64,000 bases of DNA from an uncultured Gammaproteobacteria bacterium. Its GTDB lineage: Bacteria > Pseudomonadota > Gammaproteobacteria > HK1. The DNA lies in contig OY282353.1 of assembly GCA_958295465.1 (NCBI GenBank), positions 5,199,001 to 5,263,000 of the forward strand, written 5' to 3'. Shown here piece by piece: positions 7,958-16,582 of the stretch; the stretch's first letter is position 1, and each line of letters starts with the position of its first letter. The position numbers and the translations under genes were made by a program. The notes under the pieces are model-generated. The model was given only the letters and a program-made list of their open reading frames with translations, was not told the origin of the DNA and searched no databases.

Positions 7958-9214
7958 GTGACGTCCGTGAAGCAGCGCTTCTCGATCTTCTCGCTGCTGC
8001 GCAACGCGCTCGGCTACCGGGCGGGCTGGCAGCGGATGTGGCGCAGTCCCGAGCCGAAGCGCCGCTACGACGTGGTGATCATCGGTGGCGGCGGGCACGG
8101 GCTCGGCGCCGGGTACTATCTGGCGAGGGACCACGGCATCCGCAACGTGGCGGTGATCGAGAAGGGCTGGCTCGGCGGCGGCAACACCGCCCGCAACACC
8201 ATGACCATCCGCTCGAACTACGTCCGCCCCCCGAGCGTGCCGTTCCACGAGGGCTCGATGGCCCTCTACCGCGAGCTCTCGCGCGAGCTCGGCTACAACC
8301 TGATGGTGAGCCGCCGCGGAATGATCTCGTTCCTGCAAAGCTCCCAGGCCGCGCGCACCGCGGCGCGGATGGCCAACACCATGCACGTCTACGGCGCGAA
8401 GTACGAGTTCATCGGCGTCGAGGAGATCAAGCGCCGGCTGCCGATCTTCCGCCCACCGCCGCGCCCGCGCCTCGAATTGCTCGACGGGGTGTACCAGCCC
8501 GAGGCGATGATGGCCCGCCACGACGCGGTCGCATGGGGCTTCGCGCGCATGGCCGACGCGCACGGCGTCGACGTCATCCAGAACTGCGAGGTGATCGGCA
8601 TCCGGCGCGACGGCGGTCGCGTGACCGGGGTGGAGACGACACGCGGCGTGATCGAGGCGGAGAAGGTCGGCATGGCGGTGGCCGGCCACGGCAGCGTGGT
8701 GGCGGCGATGGCCGGGCTCCGGCTGCCGATCGAGGTCCAGCCGTTGCAGGCGTGGGTCTCGGAGCCGGTCAAGCCGGTGTTCGACGAGATCCTCGTCTTC
8801 AGCGGCTACGGCTGCTACATGATGCAGTCCGACAAGGGCGAGCTGGTGATCGGCGGACCGACGGACCCGTATCCGTCCTACGCGCAGCGCGGCTCCTTCC
8901 GAACCATCGAGCAGGTCACCGCGGCGGTGCTGGAGATGTTTCCGATCTTCTCCCGCATGAAGCTTCTGCGGCACTGGGCGGGCATGCTCGACATCGTCTA
9001 CGACGGCAGCCCGATCATCTCGAAGACGCCGCTGCGCGGCTTCTACGTGGACGTCGCGGGCGCCGGCGGCTTCAAGACCACCCCGATGGCGGCACGGATG
9101 CACGCGTGGCTGATCGCGAAGGACGAGCCGCACGAGCTGATCGGGGACTTCGGCCTCGACCGCTTCGCGCGCGGCCGTCTCGTGCCCGAGGGCGGGGTCT
9201 CGTTCAACCGATGA
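7958..9214 (+). CDS. soxB: Sarcosine oxidase subunit beta (FAD-dependent)
   Basis: This is the catalytic flavin subunit of heterotetrameric sarcosine oxidase. It oxidatively demethylates sarcosine to glycine, with the methyl group passed to folate on the alpha subunit. The N terminus FSIFSLLRNALGY is characteristic of SoxB, followed by the FAD motif IIGGGGHGLGAGYYLA and KGWLGGGNTARN, which includes the flavin-attachment neighbourhood. The end, DIVYDGSPI followed by GAGGFKTTPM, is also SoxB-like. GTG 7958 places FSIF eight residues in, as in relatives. An upstream in-frame GTG at 7883 belongs to a duplicated copy of the start region. soxD, soxA and soxG follow in order. Confidence 0.88.
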   Translation: MTSVKQRFSIFSLLRNALGYRAGWQRMWRSPEPKRRYDVVIIGGGGHGLGAGYYLARDHGIRNVAVIEKGWLGGGNTARNTMTIRSNYVRPPSVPFHEGSMALYRELSRELGYNLMVSRRGMISFLQSSQAARTAARMANTMHVYGAKYEFIGVEEIKRRLPIFRPPPRPRLELLDGVYQPEAMMARHDAVAWGFARMADAHGVDVIQNCEVIGIRRDGGRVTGVETTRGVIEAEKVGMAVAGHGSVVAAMAGLRLPIEVQPLQAWVSEPVKPVFDEILVFSGYGCYMMQSDKGELVIGGPTDPYPSYAQRGSFRTIEQVTAAVLEMFPIFSRMKLLRHWAGMLDIVYDGSPIISKTPLRGFYVDVAGAGGFKTTPMAARMHAWLIAKDEPHELIGDFGLDRFARGRLVPEGGVSFNR

Positions 9215-9409
9215 GGGACGGCGTGACGACGGTCGGCCCCGGGAACGAAGGCGCGCCGATGATCGTCATCATCTGCCGCGACACGGCCCGCGCAACAGCG
9301 GCGGGCTCGCGAACTCCGAGTCGATCGGACTCCGGCACGCGGATGCGAATTCCGGTTCGACGCGCAACGGCGCGACCGACGGCAGCCAGCCGCTGAGGAA
9401 GGAGAACCG

Positions 9410-9667
9410 GTGCTCGTCATTCCATGCCCGCACTGCGGCCCCCGCAACGAGGACGAATTCGTGTGCTGGAGCGAAGTGGTGCCAAGGCCGGCGGATCCGG
9501 CCGCGCTCTCCGACCTCGAATGGACCGACTACGTCTACAACCATGCCAACCCCAGGGGCTGGGTGAGGGAGCAGTGGTGGCATGAGCACGGCTGCCGGCG
9601 CTGGATCATCGTCGAGCGCAACACCCTGACCCACGAGGTCGCCCGGACGGAGCCGGCTCCGCGATGA
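9410..9667 (+). CDS. soxD: Sarcosine oxidase subunit delta
   Basis: The 85-aa protein has the delta-subunit zinc-site sequence PCPHCGPRNEDEF and the segments YVYNHANPRGWVREQW and HGCRRW. The delta subunit binds zinc and helps assemble the alpha-beta-gamma-delta complex. The GTG start at 9410 is supported by AGGAAGGAG directly upstream. It sits 195 nt after soxB and 70 nt before soxA. Confidence 0.9.
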   Translation: MLVIPCPHCGPRNEDEFVCWSEVVPRPADPAALSDLEWTDYVYNHANPRGWVREQWWHEHGCRRWIIVERNTLTHEVARTEPAPR

Positions 9668-9737
9668 GCCGCATTCGGTCTTTCCGCCTCGCCATGCGAA
9701 GGTCACGTTCCGTGCCGTCTCCGGGCGCGAGCCTGCG

Positions 9738-12710
9738 ATGACCCGCCTTCAGCCATCACGGCTCGCCGCGGGCGGTACCCTCATCGACCGTTCGCGTCCG
9801 CTCCGCTTCCGGTTCAACGGGACGGAGTACGAGGGCCATCCCGGCGACACCCTCGCCTCCGCCCTGATCGCCAACGGCGTGCGCCTGGTCGGCCGCAGCT
9901 TCAAGTACCACCGCCCGCGAGGGATCGTCAGCGCCGGGGCCGAGGAGCCCAACGCCGTCGTTCAGCTCGACGGTGAAGACGACGAGCCCAACGTGAGGGC
10001 GACGACCCTGCCGCTCCGGGAGGGCTTGAGCGCGCGCAGCGTCAACTGCTGGCCGAACGTCGATTTCGACCTGGCCGCGATCATCGACCGGCTCTCGCCG
10101 TTGCTCCCGGCCGGGTTCTACTACAAGACGTTCATGGGGTGGCCCGGCGGATGGAGCTTCTACGGGCCGCTCGTGCGTCGCATGGCGGGCCTCGGGATCG
10201 CGCCCCGCCGCCCGGATCCCCGCGCCTGCGAGAAGCGTTTCCACCATTGCGACGTACTGGTCGCGGGGGCGGGTCCGGCCGGGCTCCAGGCGGCGCTGGC
10301 CACGGCGCGCGGCGGTGCCCGGGTGATGATCGCGGATGACGGACCGGCGCCGGGAGGAATGCTCCTCGACGGCGCGGCGGAGATCGGGGGGCGTCCGGGC
10401 GCCGAGTGGGCGGCGGGCGTGGCGGCGGAGCTCGATTCGCTCCCGAACGTCGTCCGGCTCGACCGGGCCACCGTCGCCGGCTACTACGACCACAACCTGC
10501 TCACCGTGGTCGAGTCGGCGCCCCGGCAACCCTGGATCGACGAGCGCCTGTGGAAGGTGCGGGCGCGGCGCGTGGTGCTGGCGACGGGTGCGGCGGAGCG
10601 CCCCCTGGTGTTCGCCGACAACGACCGGCCCGGGGTGATGCTGGCGTCCGCGGCGCTCGCCTGCGTATGCCGCTACGCGGTGCGTCCGGGCGCCCGGGCG
10701 GTCGCCGTCACCAACAACAACTCGACGTATCGCACGGTCCTGGAGCTGGTGGAGGCAGGGATCGAGGTGCCGATGCTCGCCGACGTCCGCGCCCGGCCTC
10801 CCGAGACGCTGGTCGCCGAGCTCGCCGCGCGCGGGGTCGAGTTGCTGCGCGGCCATGCGGTCACCGGCGTCGCCGGGGTCCGCGCCGTGAAGGCCGCCCG
10901 GGTCGCGCCGCCGGACCGGCCTGCCGGCGGCCGCCGTGTCGCTTGCGATCTGGTCCTGTGCTCGGGCGGCTGGAGCCCCCGCATCCATCTGCACTCGCAG
11001 TCCGGGGCGCGTCCGGCGTACGACTCGGACCACGCCTGCTTCGTGCCCGGAGACAGCGTCCAGGCGGAGTGCAGCGCCGGGGCGTGCAACGGCGCGTTCG
11101 GTCTCCGGGCGGCGTTGGAGCAGGGATGGCGGGCCGGGACCGAGGCGTGCGCCGCGCTCGGCTTCGTCCCGCCGGCAGCGAGCGTTCCCTCATGCGCCGA
11201 TGACCTGCCCCTGGACGTCGAGCCGTGCTGGGAGATCCCCTCGCCCCGCCCGCGGGCCAAGGCGTTCGTCGATCTGGCGAACGACGTGACGGCCGAGGAC
11301 ATCCGGATCGCCGAGCAGGAGGGCTTTCGCTCGGTGGAGCACGTGAAGCGTTACACGACGGCGGGGATGGGCACCGATCAGGGCAAGCTCGGCAACGTCA
11401 ACGCGATCGGCATCCTGTCGGAAGCGCTCTCCCAGGCGCCGGGCGCGGTTGGCACCACGAGCTATCGGCCGCCGTACACCCCGGTGAGCTTCGGGGTCAT
11501 CGCCGGAAAGGAGCGGGGCGAGCTGGTGTTGCCCGCGCGGCGAACCGCGCTGACCGGCCGGATCGAGGAGGCCGGGGCGGTGATGTTCGAGGCGGGGGCC
11601 GGCTACCGGCGGCCGAGCTGCTTCCCGCGCGACGGCGAGAGCGAGGCGGAAGCCATCGCGCGCGAGGCGCTGGCCTGCCGGACCGCGGCCGGGATGTACG
11701 ACGGCTCGCCGCTCGGGAAGTTCGAGCTCCACGGCCCGGACGTGGCCGCCTTTCTCAACCGGGTCTACGCCAACCGCTGGGACGATCTGGCCGTCGGCCG
11801 GGGCCGGTTCGGCTGGATGCTCCGCGAGGACGGCCGGCTTCTCGACGACGGCATCACCTTCCGTCTCGGCGAGGACCACTGGTGGACGTTCGCCGGCACC
11901 GGCGCGGCAGGTCACGTGCACAGGCACCTCGAGAGGTTGCTCCAGCTCGTGTGGCCGGAGCTGAAGGTGTATCTCACCGCCGTCACCTCGCAGTGGACCA
12001 ACGTCTGCGTATGCGGGCCGAAGGCGAGGGTGGTGCTGGAGGGGGCCGGGGCCGGTGCGAGCCTCGCGCCGGATGCGTTTCCGTTCATGGCGATGCGGGA
12101 GATGACGGTGGCGGGGATCCCCGCGCGGGTTGCGAGGGCCGGCTACACGGGCGAGCTCAGCTTCGAGGTCAACGTCCCGGCCCGGCACGGGGTGCGCCTG
12201 TGGGAGGCGCTGACGGAAGCCGGAGAGCCGTTCGGCCTGACCCCGGTCGGCTCGGAGGCGAGCATGGTGATGCGCTGCGAGAAGGGCTTCGTGTCGGCCG
12301 GCTTCGAGGGCGACGGCATCGTCAACCCCTTCGACGCAGGCTGCGGCTGGGCGGTGGACATGGACAAGGGCGATTTCATCGGCCGGCGCTCGCTGGTGCG
12401 GGACCGGAACGTGGGCGGGGTGCGGCCGAACGTGGTGGGCCTGCTGCCCGAGGACCCGTCTTTCGTTCCCCCCGACGGCACGCCGCTGGTGGAAGCCGGC
12501 GCCCCCGCCGATGCGCCGCCGGTCATCGGGTACGTCTCGCAAGGCTGCCACAGCCCGAACGTCGGCCGCGCCATCGCCCTCGCGGTGCTCGACGATGGGC
12601 GGCGGCGCATCGACGGACGGATCGAGATCGCCGGGATCGGCCGGCGAGCGCCCGCGCTGGTGACCCGCCCGTGTTTCGTCGACCCCGGCGGCAGTCGGAT
12701 GAGGGGCTGA
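9738..12710 (+). CDS. soxA: Sarcosine oxidase subunit alpha
   Basis: The 990-aa size matches SoxA (about 960-1000). It opens with the 2Fe-2S-ferredoxin-like segment (FRFNGTEYEGHPGDTLASAL, then KYHRPRGIVSAG). The NAD-binding Rossmann part follows at about residue 170 (VLVAGAGPAGLQAALATARGG). The C-terminal third is a GcvT/aminomethyltransferase fold (about 630-980) that passes the methyl group of sarcosine to tetrahydrofolate. The final VGLLPEDP and GYVSQGCHSPNVGRAIALA segments are typical. It is almost directly followed by soxG. Confidence 0.92.
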   Translation: MTRLQPSRLAAGGTLIDRSRPLRFRFNGTEYEGHPGDTLASALIANGVRLVGRSFKYHRPRGIVSAGAEEPNAVVQLDGEDDEPNVRATTLPLREGLSARSVNCWPNVDFDLAAIIDRLSPLLPAGFYYKTFMGWPGGWSFYGPLVRRMAGLGIAPRRPDPRACEKRFHHCDVLVAGAGPAGLQAALATARGGARVMIADDGPAPGGMLLDGAAEIGGRPGAEWAAGVAAELDSLPNVVRLDRATVAGYYDHNLLTVVESAPRQPWIDERLWKVRARRVVLATGAAERPLVFADNDRPGVMLASAALACVCRYAVRPGARAVAVTNNNSTYRTVLELVEAGIEVPMLADVRARPPETLVAELAARGVELLRGHAVTGVAGVRAVKAARVAPPDRPAGGRRVACDLVLCSGGWSPRIHLHSQSGARPAYDSDHACFVPGDSVQAECSAGACNGAFGLRAALEQGWRAGTEACAALGFVPPAASVPSCADDLPLDVEPCWEIPSPRPRAKAFVDLANDVTAEDIRIAEQEGFRSVEHVKRYTTAGMGTDQGKLGNVNAIGILSEALSQAPGAVGTTSYRPPYTPVSFGVIAGKERGELVLPARRTALTGRIEEAGAVMFEAGAGYRRPSCFPRDGESEAEAIAREALACRTAAGMYDGSPLGKFELHGPDVAAFLNRVYANRWDDLAVGRGRFGWMLREDGRLLDDGITFRLGEDHWWTFAGTGAAGHVHRHLERLLQLVWPELKVYLTAVTSQWTNVCVCGPKARVVLEGAGAGASLAPDAFPFMAMREMTVAGIPARVARAGYTGELSFEVNVPARHGVRLWEALTEAGEPFGLTPVGSEASMVMRCEKGFVSAGFEGDGIVNPFDAGCGWAVDMDKGDFIGRRSLVRDRNVGGVRPNVVGLLPEDPSFVPPDGTPLVEAGAPADAPPVIGYVSQGCHSPNVGRAIALAVLDDGRRRIDGRIEIAGIGRRAPALVTRPCFVDPGGSRMRG

Positions 12711-12714
12711 GAGG

Positions 12715-13320
12715 GTGGGTTACCAGGCCGTCGTCAGCGGCCCCGAGCGGCCGGCGCTGATCAGCCTGCGGACGAATACCGCGGGATTGCCGGCGGTGGA
12801 GCGAGCGCTCGGCGTCACCGCGCCGCGGCCGGCCGGGCTCACATGGAACAAGACCGCTGTTCCCCACCCGTTCACGGGCTGGCCGAGGACGCGACCGCGC
12901 CAGCGGTCGCCACTCGCATCCGAGAGCGCATCCGTCATCATGTTCGGCCTCGGGCCGGACGAATGGCTGATCCGAACCAAGCTGGACGAGGAGGAGTACT
13001 GGTTCGCGAAGCTGGTCGAGGCGACCGCCGCCACGTTCAGCGCCGTGGTGCTGGTCTCCGATGCCTGGCGCGTCTTCACGATCGCGGGTCCCGAAACCCT
13101 CGAAGTGCTGGCCCAGTCGACCGGTGTGGACGTCCATCCGTCCGTATTTCCGACCGGCCGCGCCCTGCGCGCCGCGTTCGCCGGAACGAGCGCACTGATC
13201 CACCGTATCGACGATCGGCCGGCGTTCGACGTGTACGTCGACGCCGCGCTTGCCCGGTACGCGGGCCGATGGATCGAGTCCGCGATCGGCGCCGTTGTCC
13301 GCACCGGCTCGCTGGCGTAG
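12715..13320 (+). CDS. soxG: Sarcosine oxidase subunit gamma
   Basis: The 201-aa protein is related to the GcvT C-terminal fold and forms the fourth subunit of sarcosine oxidase. Seen are VIMFGLGPDEWLI, VVLVSDAWRVFTIAGP and a C-terminal WIESAIGAV. The GTG start lies 4 nt after the soxA stop, so the genes are translationally coupled. Position after soxBDA is the standard operon order. Confidence 0.85.
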   Translation: MGYQAVVSGPERPALISLRTNTAGLPAVERALGVTAPRPAGLTWNKTAVPHPFTGWPRTRPRQRSPLASESASVIMFGLGPDEWLIRTKLDEEEYWFAKLVEATAATFSAVVLVSDAWRVFTIAGPETLEVLAQSTGVDVHPSVFPTGRALRAAFAGTSALIHRIDDRPAFDVYVDAALARYAGRWIESAIGAVVRTGSLA

Positions 13321-13330
13321 AGTCGATCGC

Positions 13331-13615
13331 ATGAGCCGCCAACCCGAGCCGCCGCCCGGATGGGTGTATCCGGGCGAACCCGCCAAGCTCGCCCGGCCTG
13401 TCCGACCCGATGCCATGTCCGGCAACGGACGCCAGCCGGAGCCGCCGATCGACCGCGTCGCCACGCAGGCCGCCCTGGACACCGCGCGCGCCGACCTCTC
13501 CGCCGCCCAGATCGCCGCGCGGGTCAGCCGTGGCCGAGACCGCATCGCGGCCCAAGCGCGTGTGAGGGAGGCCGGCGCGAGCGTTCGGCGATTCCGGGCC
13601 GTCCTCGCGCGCTGA
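13331..13615 (+). CDS. Small hypothetical protein (94 aa)
   Basis: ATG 13331 opens a 94-aa frame 10 nt after soxG. The product is Pro-rich at the start (MSRQPEPPPGWVYPGEPAK) and Arg/Ala-rich helical at the end. No family is recognised. Its close spacing to soxG suggests co-transcription. Confidence 0.4.
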   Translation: MSRQPEPPPGWVYPGEPAKLARPVRPDAMSGNGRQPEPPIDRVATQAALDTARADLSAAQIAARVSRGRDRIAAQARVREAGASVRRFRAVLAR

Positions 13616-13627
13616 GCCTCGGTCCTC

Positions 13628-14011
13628 GTGCAGCAGTCAGGGACGGACGAAACGGATCAGGGGACGGGCGAGTCGTTGACCGGGACGTCGACCGGGCACG
13701 GGCCGGTATTCGAGATCGTCGAGGGCAGCGTCGCGTTCGGCGGCAACCAGGCGCTGGACTCGGTGTCCTTCGCGATGGCGAAAGGCCAGCTCGTCGGCCT
13801 GATCGGCCCGAACGGCTCCGGCAAGACCACGTTGCTGAACGCGACGAGCGGCATCTACCCCCTCGACTCGGGCGCGATCCGGTTCGAGGGCAGACCGATC
13901 GAGAAGGCGCCGCCGCACCGGATCGCCTGCGCCGGCATCTTCGGCCTCATCGCGGCGCGGCTGAAGGCGCGGGGGCTGATATCCCGGGCGCCGCCGTTGA
14001 CGGTGGAGTAG
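13628..14011 (+). pseudogene. Truncated LivG-type ABC transporter ATPase
   Basis: The 127-aa frame carries VSFAMAKGQLVGLIGPNGS with a complete Walker A (GPNGSGKT), then ATSGIYPLDSGAIRFEGRP. This is the N-terminal third of a branched-chain-amino-acid-type ABC ATPase. Past HRIACAGI the Q-loop region is missing and the text degenerates. There is no ABC signature, Walker B or switch His, so the product cannot be an active ATPase. No permease or binding-protein genes are nearby. Confidence 0.65.
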
Positions 14012-14029
14012 GAGATCCGCGGCGCCCGT

Positions 14030-15082
14030 TCAGACATCGAATTCGTAGTCTATCGGCTCGGGCCGGTTGGTGCGCAGGGAACGCATTCCGGCATCCGCGA
14101 TTGCCTCGGCCACCAGGCCGTCGATCAATGCCGGGAATTCACGTCCCGGATGTTCCAGGGCCTCGACGAACGCGGCAAGCTGGGCGGGATAGGTGCTTTC
14201 GATGCGTTCGTACCAATGCTGGTGCAGACCCTTCTGGTGGATGGCATCGCCCCGGTACAGCGCCACGTCGACGGGGATCGGATGGCGTGATTCCACCCTG
14301 CCGCCCGAGCCGGACACTTCGATCCGCTCATCGGCGCCGTAGGCGGTGCGGCGGCTGAAGTTGAGATGGCACAGCGCCCCGCTCGGCATCCGCAGCAGGA
14401 TCATCGCCGTGTCGACGTCGCCGTATTCGGCGAACCGCGGCTCGATCAGGCAGGCCCCGGCTGCGTGGATTTCGGTCGGCCGCTCACCGGCGATCCAGCA
14501 GGCGAGGTCGAAGAAATGCGACCCCTTGTCGCGCAACTGGCCGCCGGATTTCTTCACGTAGTCGAGGGTTGGCGGCGCATGGCTGCGGGAGGTGAGGTGC
14601 ATCATCTCCACCCGACCGACCTCGCCCTCGCCGACCGCGCGCTTCAGCGCGGCATACTGCCGATCGAAACGCCGGTTGAACCCGATTCCGGCAAGGACGC
14701 CGGCCTCGCGAACGTACCGCACCGTCTCGACGGCGGCGTCCCGATGCGTATCGAGCGGCTTTTCGCAGAGAAAAGGTTTGCCCGCGCGGGCGCATGCCCG
14801 TGCGATTTCACCATGCGAATCGGTGGACGAGGCGATCACCACGGCATCGGTCTCGCCGCTGCCGGTGATCTCCCCGAGGGAGCCCGCGACGCGGGCGCCG
14901 TGGCGTGCGGCCAGGGCGCTCGCCGCCGATTCGTCCGTGTCGAAAACGGCCGCCAGCCGGGTCGCGGCGTGCGCGGCAATGCACTGCGCGTGCACCCGCC
15001 CGATGAACCCCGCGCCGACGAGCGATACGTTCAACACGGCACCGGATCGCGTGCCGGCATCGATGGATGCGGTGGTGGACAT
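14030..15082 (-). CDS. Inositol 2-dehydrogenase-like Gfo/Idh/MocA oxidoreductase
   Basis: The 350-aa enzyme has a Rossmann motif (VSLVGAGFIGRVHAQCI), the family motif CEKPLD, then GFNRRFDRQYA and the catalytic-domain sequence RDKGSHFFDLACW. The spacing resembles IolG, which oxidises myo-inositol with NAD, but related dehydrogenases use other polyols. It is transcribed towards the truncated ABC ATPase and is the last catabolic gene before the defence island on its right. Confidence 0.78.
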   Translation of the reverse strand: MSTTASIDAGTRSGAVLNVSLVGAGFIGRVHAQCIAAHAATRLAAVFDTDESAASALAARHGARVAGSLGEITGSGETDAVVIASSTDSHGEIARACARAGKPFLCEKPLDTHRDAAVETVRYVREAGVLAGIGFNRRFDRQYAALKRAVGEGEVGRVEMMHLTSRSHAPPTLDYVKKSGGQLRDKGSHFFDLACWIAGERPTEIHAAGACLIEPRFAEYGDVDTAMILLRMPSGALCHLNFSRRTAYGADERIEVSGSGGRVESRHPIPVDVALYRGDAIHQKGLHQHWYERIESTYPAQLAAFVEALEHPGREFPALIDGLVAEAIADAGMRSLRTNRPEPIDYEFDV

Positions 15083-15226
15083 GCCGGGATGGTACTACGC
15101 CGGCGTCCCGGGCGAATCCGGACATCGAACGTCTCCCGAGACGGCGGCGAGATTCCGGGGCAAGGGTTTGATGCTAGACTGCCGCCGCATCGGATCCGCC
15201 TGCCACGCCCTCCTGGAGGGATTGAC

Positions 15227-16564
15227 GTGACGCTCGACGATCGCATCTTCCTGAAGAGATTCTTCCAGAATCTTCTGGATCAATCCCTGGATCCGTCGGA
15301 CGAGCGTTACGTTCCCCTATACGAAGATCCTGCATTGGCGGACGAAGATCCTGTCGCACTGCTTGCCTATGCAATCGAATGGACATCGGAAAGCGTGCAG
15401 CTTCTTTCCGGCTATCGCGGTACGGGCAAGAGTACGGAGTTGAAGCGACTCAAGGCCCGCCTGGAGGAATCCGGCTACCTGGTGTTCCTGTGCGATGTCG
15501 AAGATTATCTCAACTTGTCGACACCCATTGACGTGAGCGACTTCCTGATGGTCGTCGCCGGGGCGTTCGGCGAAGCCGTGAACAAGCGTTTGGAAAAAGA
15601 CGGTCATCAGTCGCACGAGGGCTATTGGGAACGATTTCGTACCTTCTGGAGCAGACTGTCAATCGAAGCTCCCAAATTGTCCGCCTCGATCGGGACGGGA
15701 CCAGCAAAGATCGGAATCCAGGCCAACCTGAAAAGCGACCCCACGTTCAAGGAGCAGCTACAGAAACATATGGCCGGGCATCTGGGCGTCCTCGTCGCCG
15801 ACGTCCGAAAGTTCCTCGAAGACTGCGTGAAGATGTTGAGAGAACACTACGGTGATCGGGAAATCGTGCTGCTCCTCGATTCCATCGAACATATCAAGGG
15901 CACACTGGCGAATGCGGAGGACGTTCACAATTCGGTGGAAAGATTGTTCGCGAGTCATCCGGAAAAACTTCGCCTGCCCAACCTGCACGTGATCTACACC
16001 GTCCCGCCGTATCTCAAGATCCGCCACCCCAACGTGGATGCGCTCTACGAACCAGGGGGCTTGATCGTTCTTCCGGCATTCAAGCTATTCAAGCAGGATG
16101 AGAATCGAACCCCCATCCCGGAGAGCTTCGACGCTATGCAACAGGTCATCAGCCACCGAGGTGACTGGCGCAGATTGCTGGGAAATGAACGCTTGCCCCT
16201 GGATCGCCTGATCCGCAATTCCGGCGGACATCTTCTGGATTTGCTACGTCTCCTGCAACAAGTTCTACTGCGTGCAAAGGAGCTCCCCGTCCCTGAACGC
16301 ATCGTGGACGCCGCCATCAGTCAGGTGAGAAACACGTTCCTTCCCATCCCCAACGTTGATGCGCTCTGGCTGGCCGGAATCGCCGACAGCTATCGGGTCG
16401 ACTTGGAGGAACTGGCCGATCTGCCCTCTCTCTCCCGGTTCTTCGATACCAATCTGGTGCTCTGCTACCGCAACGGCGAGGAGTGGTACGACGTCCATCC
16501 CCTGGTGCGGGAGCATGTTCGCGCCCAGGCTGAACAAGTCCGCCGGCGCCGCGCCCATTCGTAG
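15227..16564 (+). CDS. P-loop (AAA/STAND-like) ATPase, first gene of the defence-type operon
   Basis: The 445-aa protein has Walker A GYRGTGKST at residues 62-70 and Walker B EIVLLLDSIEH at 212-222. A helical C-terminal half follows with a possible winged-helix end (WYDVHPLVREHV). This is the build of AAA/STAND switch ATPases without their sensor repeats. The next gene supplies a long TPR-like array, so the two may form a split STAND protein: ATPase here, sensor there. GTG 15227 was chosen because GGAGG lies 9 nt upstream, although the frame is open much further back. No close named family is claimed. Confidence 0.7.
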   Translation: MTLDDRIFLKRFFQNLLDQSLDPSDERYVPLYEDPALADEDPVALLAYAIEWTSESVQLLSGYRGTGKSTELKRLKARLEESGYLVFLCDVEDYLNLSTPIDVSDFLMVVAGAFGEAVNKRLEKDGHQSHEGYWERFRTFWSRLSIEAPKLSASIGTGPAKIGIQANLKSDPTFKEQLQKHMAGHLGVLVADVRKFLEDCVKMLREHYGDREIVLLLDSIEHIKGTLANAEDVHNSVERLFASHPEKLRLPNLHVIYTVPPYLKIRHPNVDALYEPGGLIVLPAFKLFKQDENRTPIPESFDAMQQVISHRGDWRRLLGNERLPLDRLIRNSGGHLLDLLRLLQQVLLRAKELPVPERIVDAAISQVRNTFLPIPNVDALWLAGIADSYRVDLEELADLPSLSRFFDTNLVLCYRNGEEWYDVHPLVREHVRAQAEQVRRRRAHS

Positions 16565-16582
16565 CAGCGCGAGGCTCCGAAG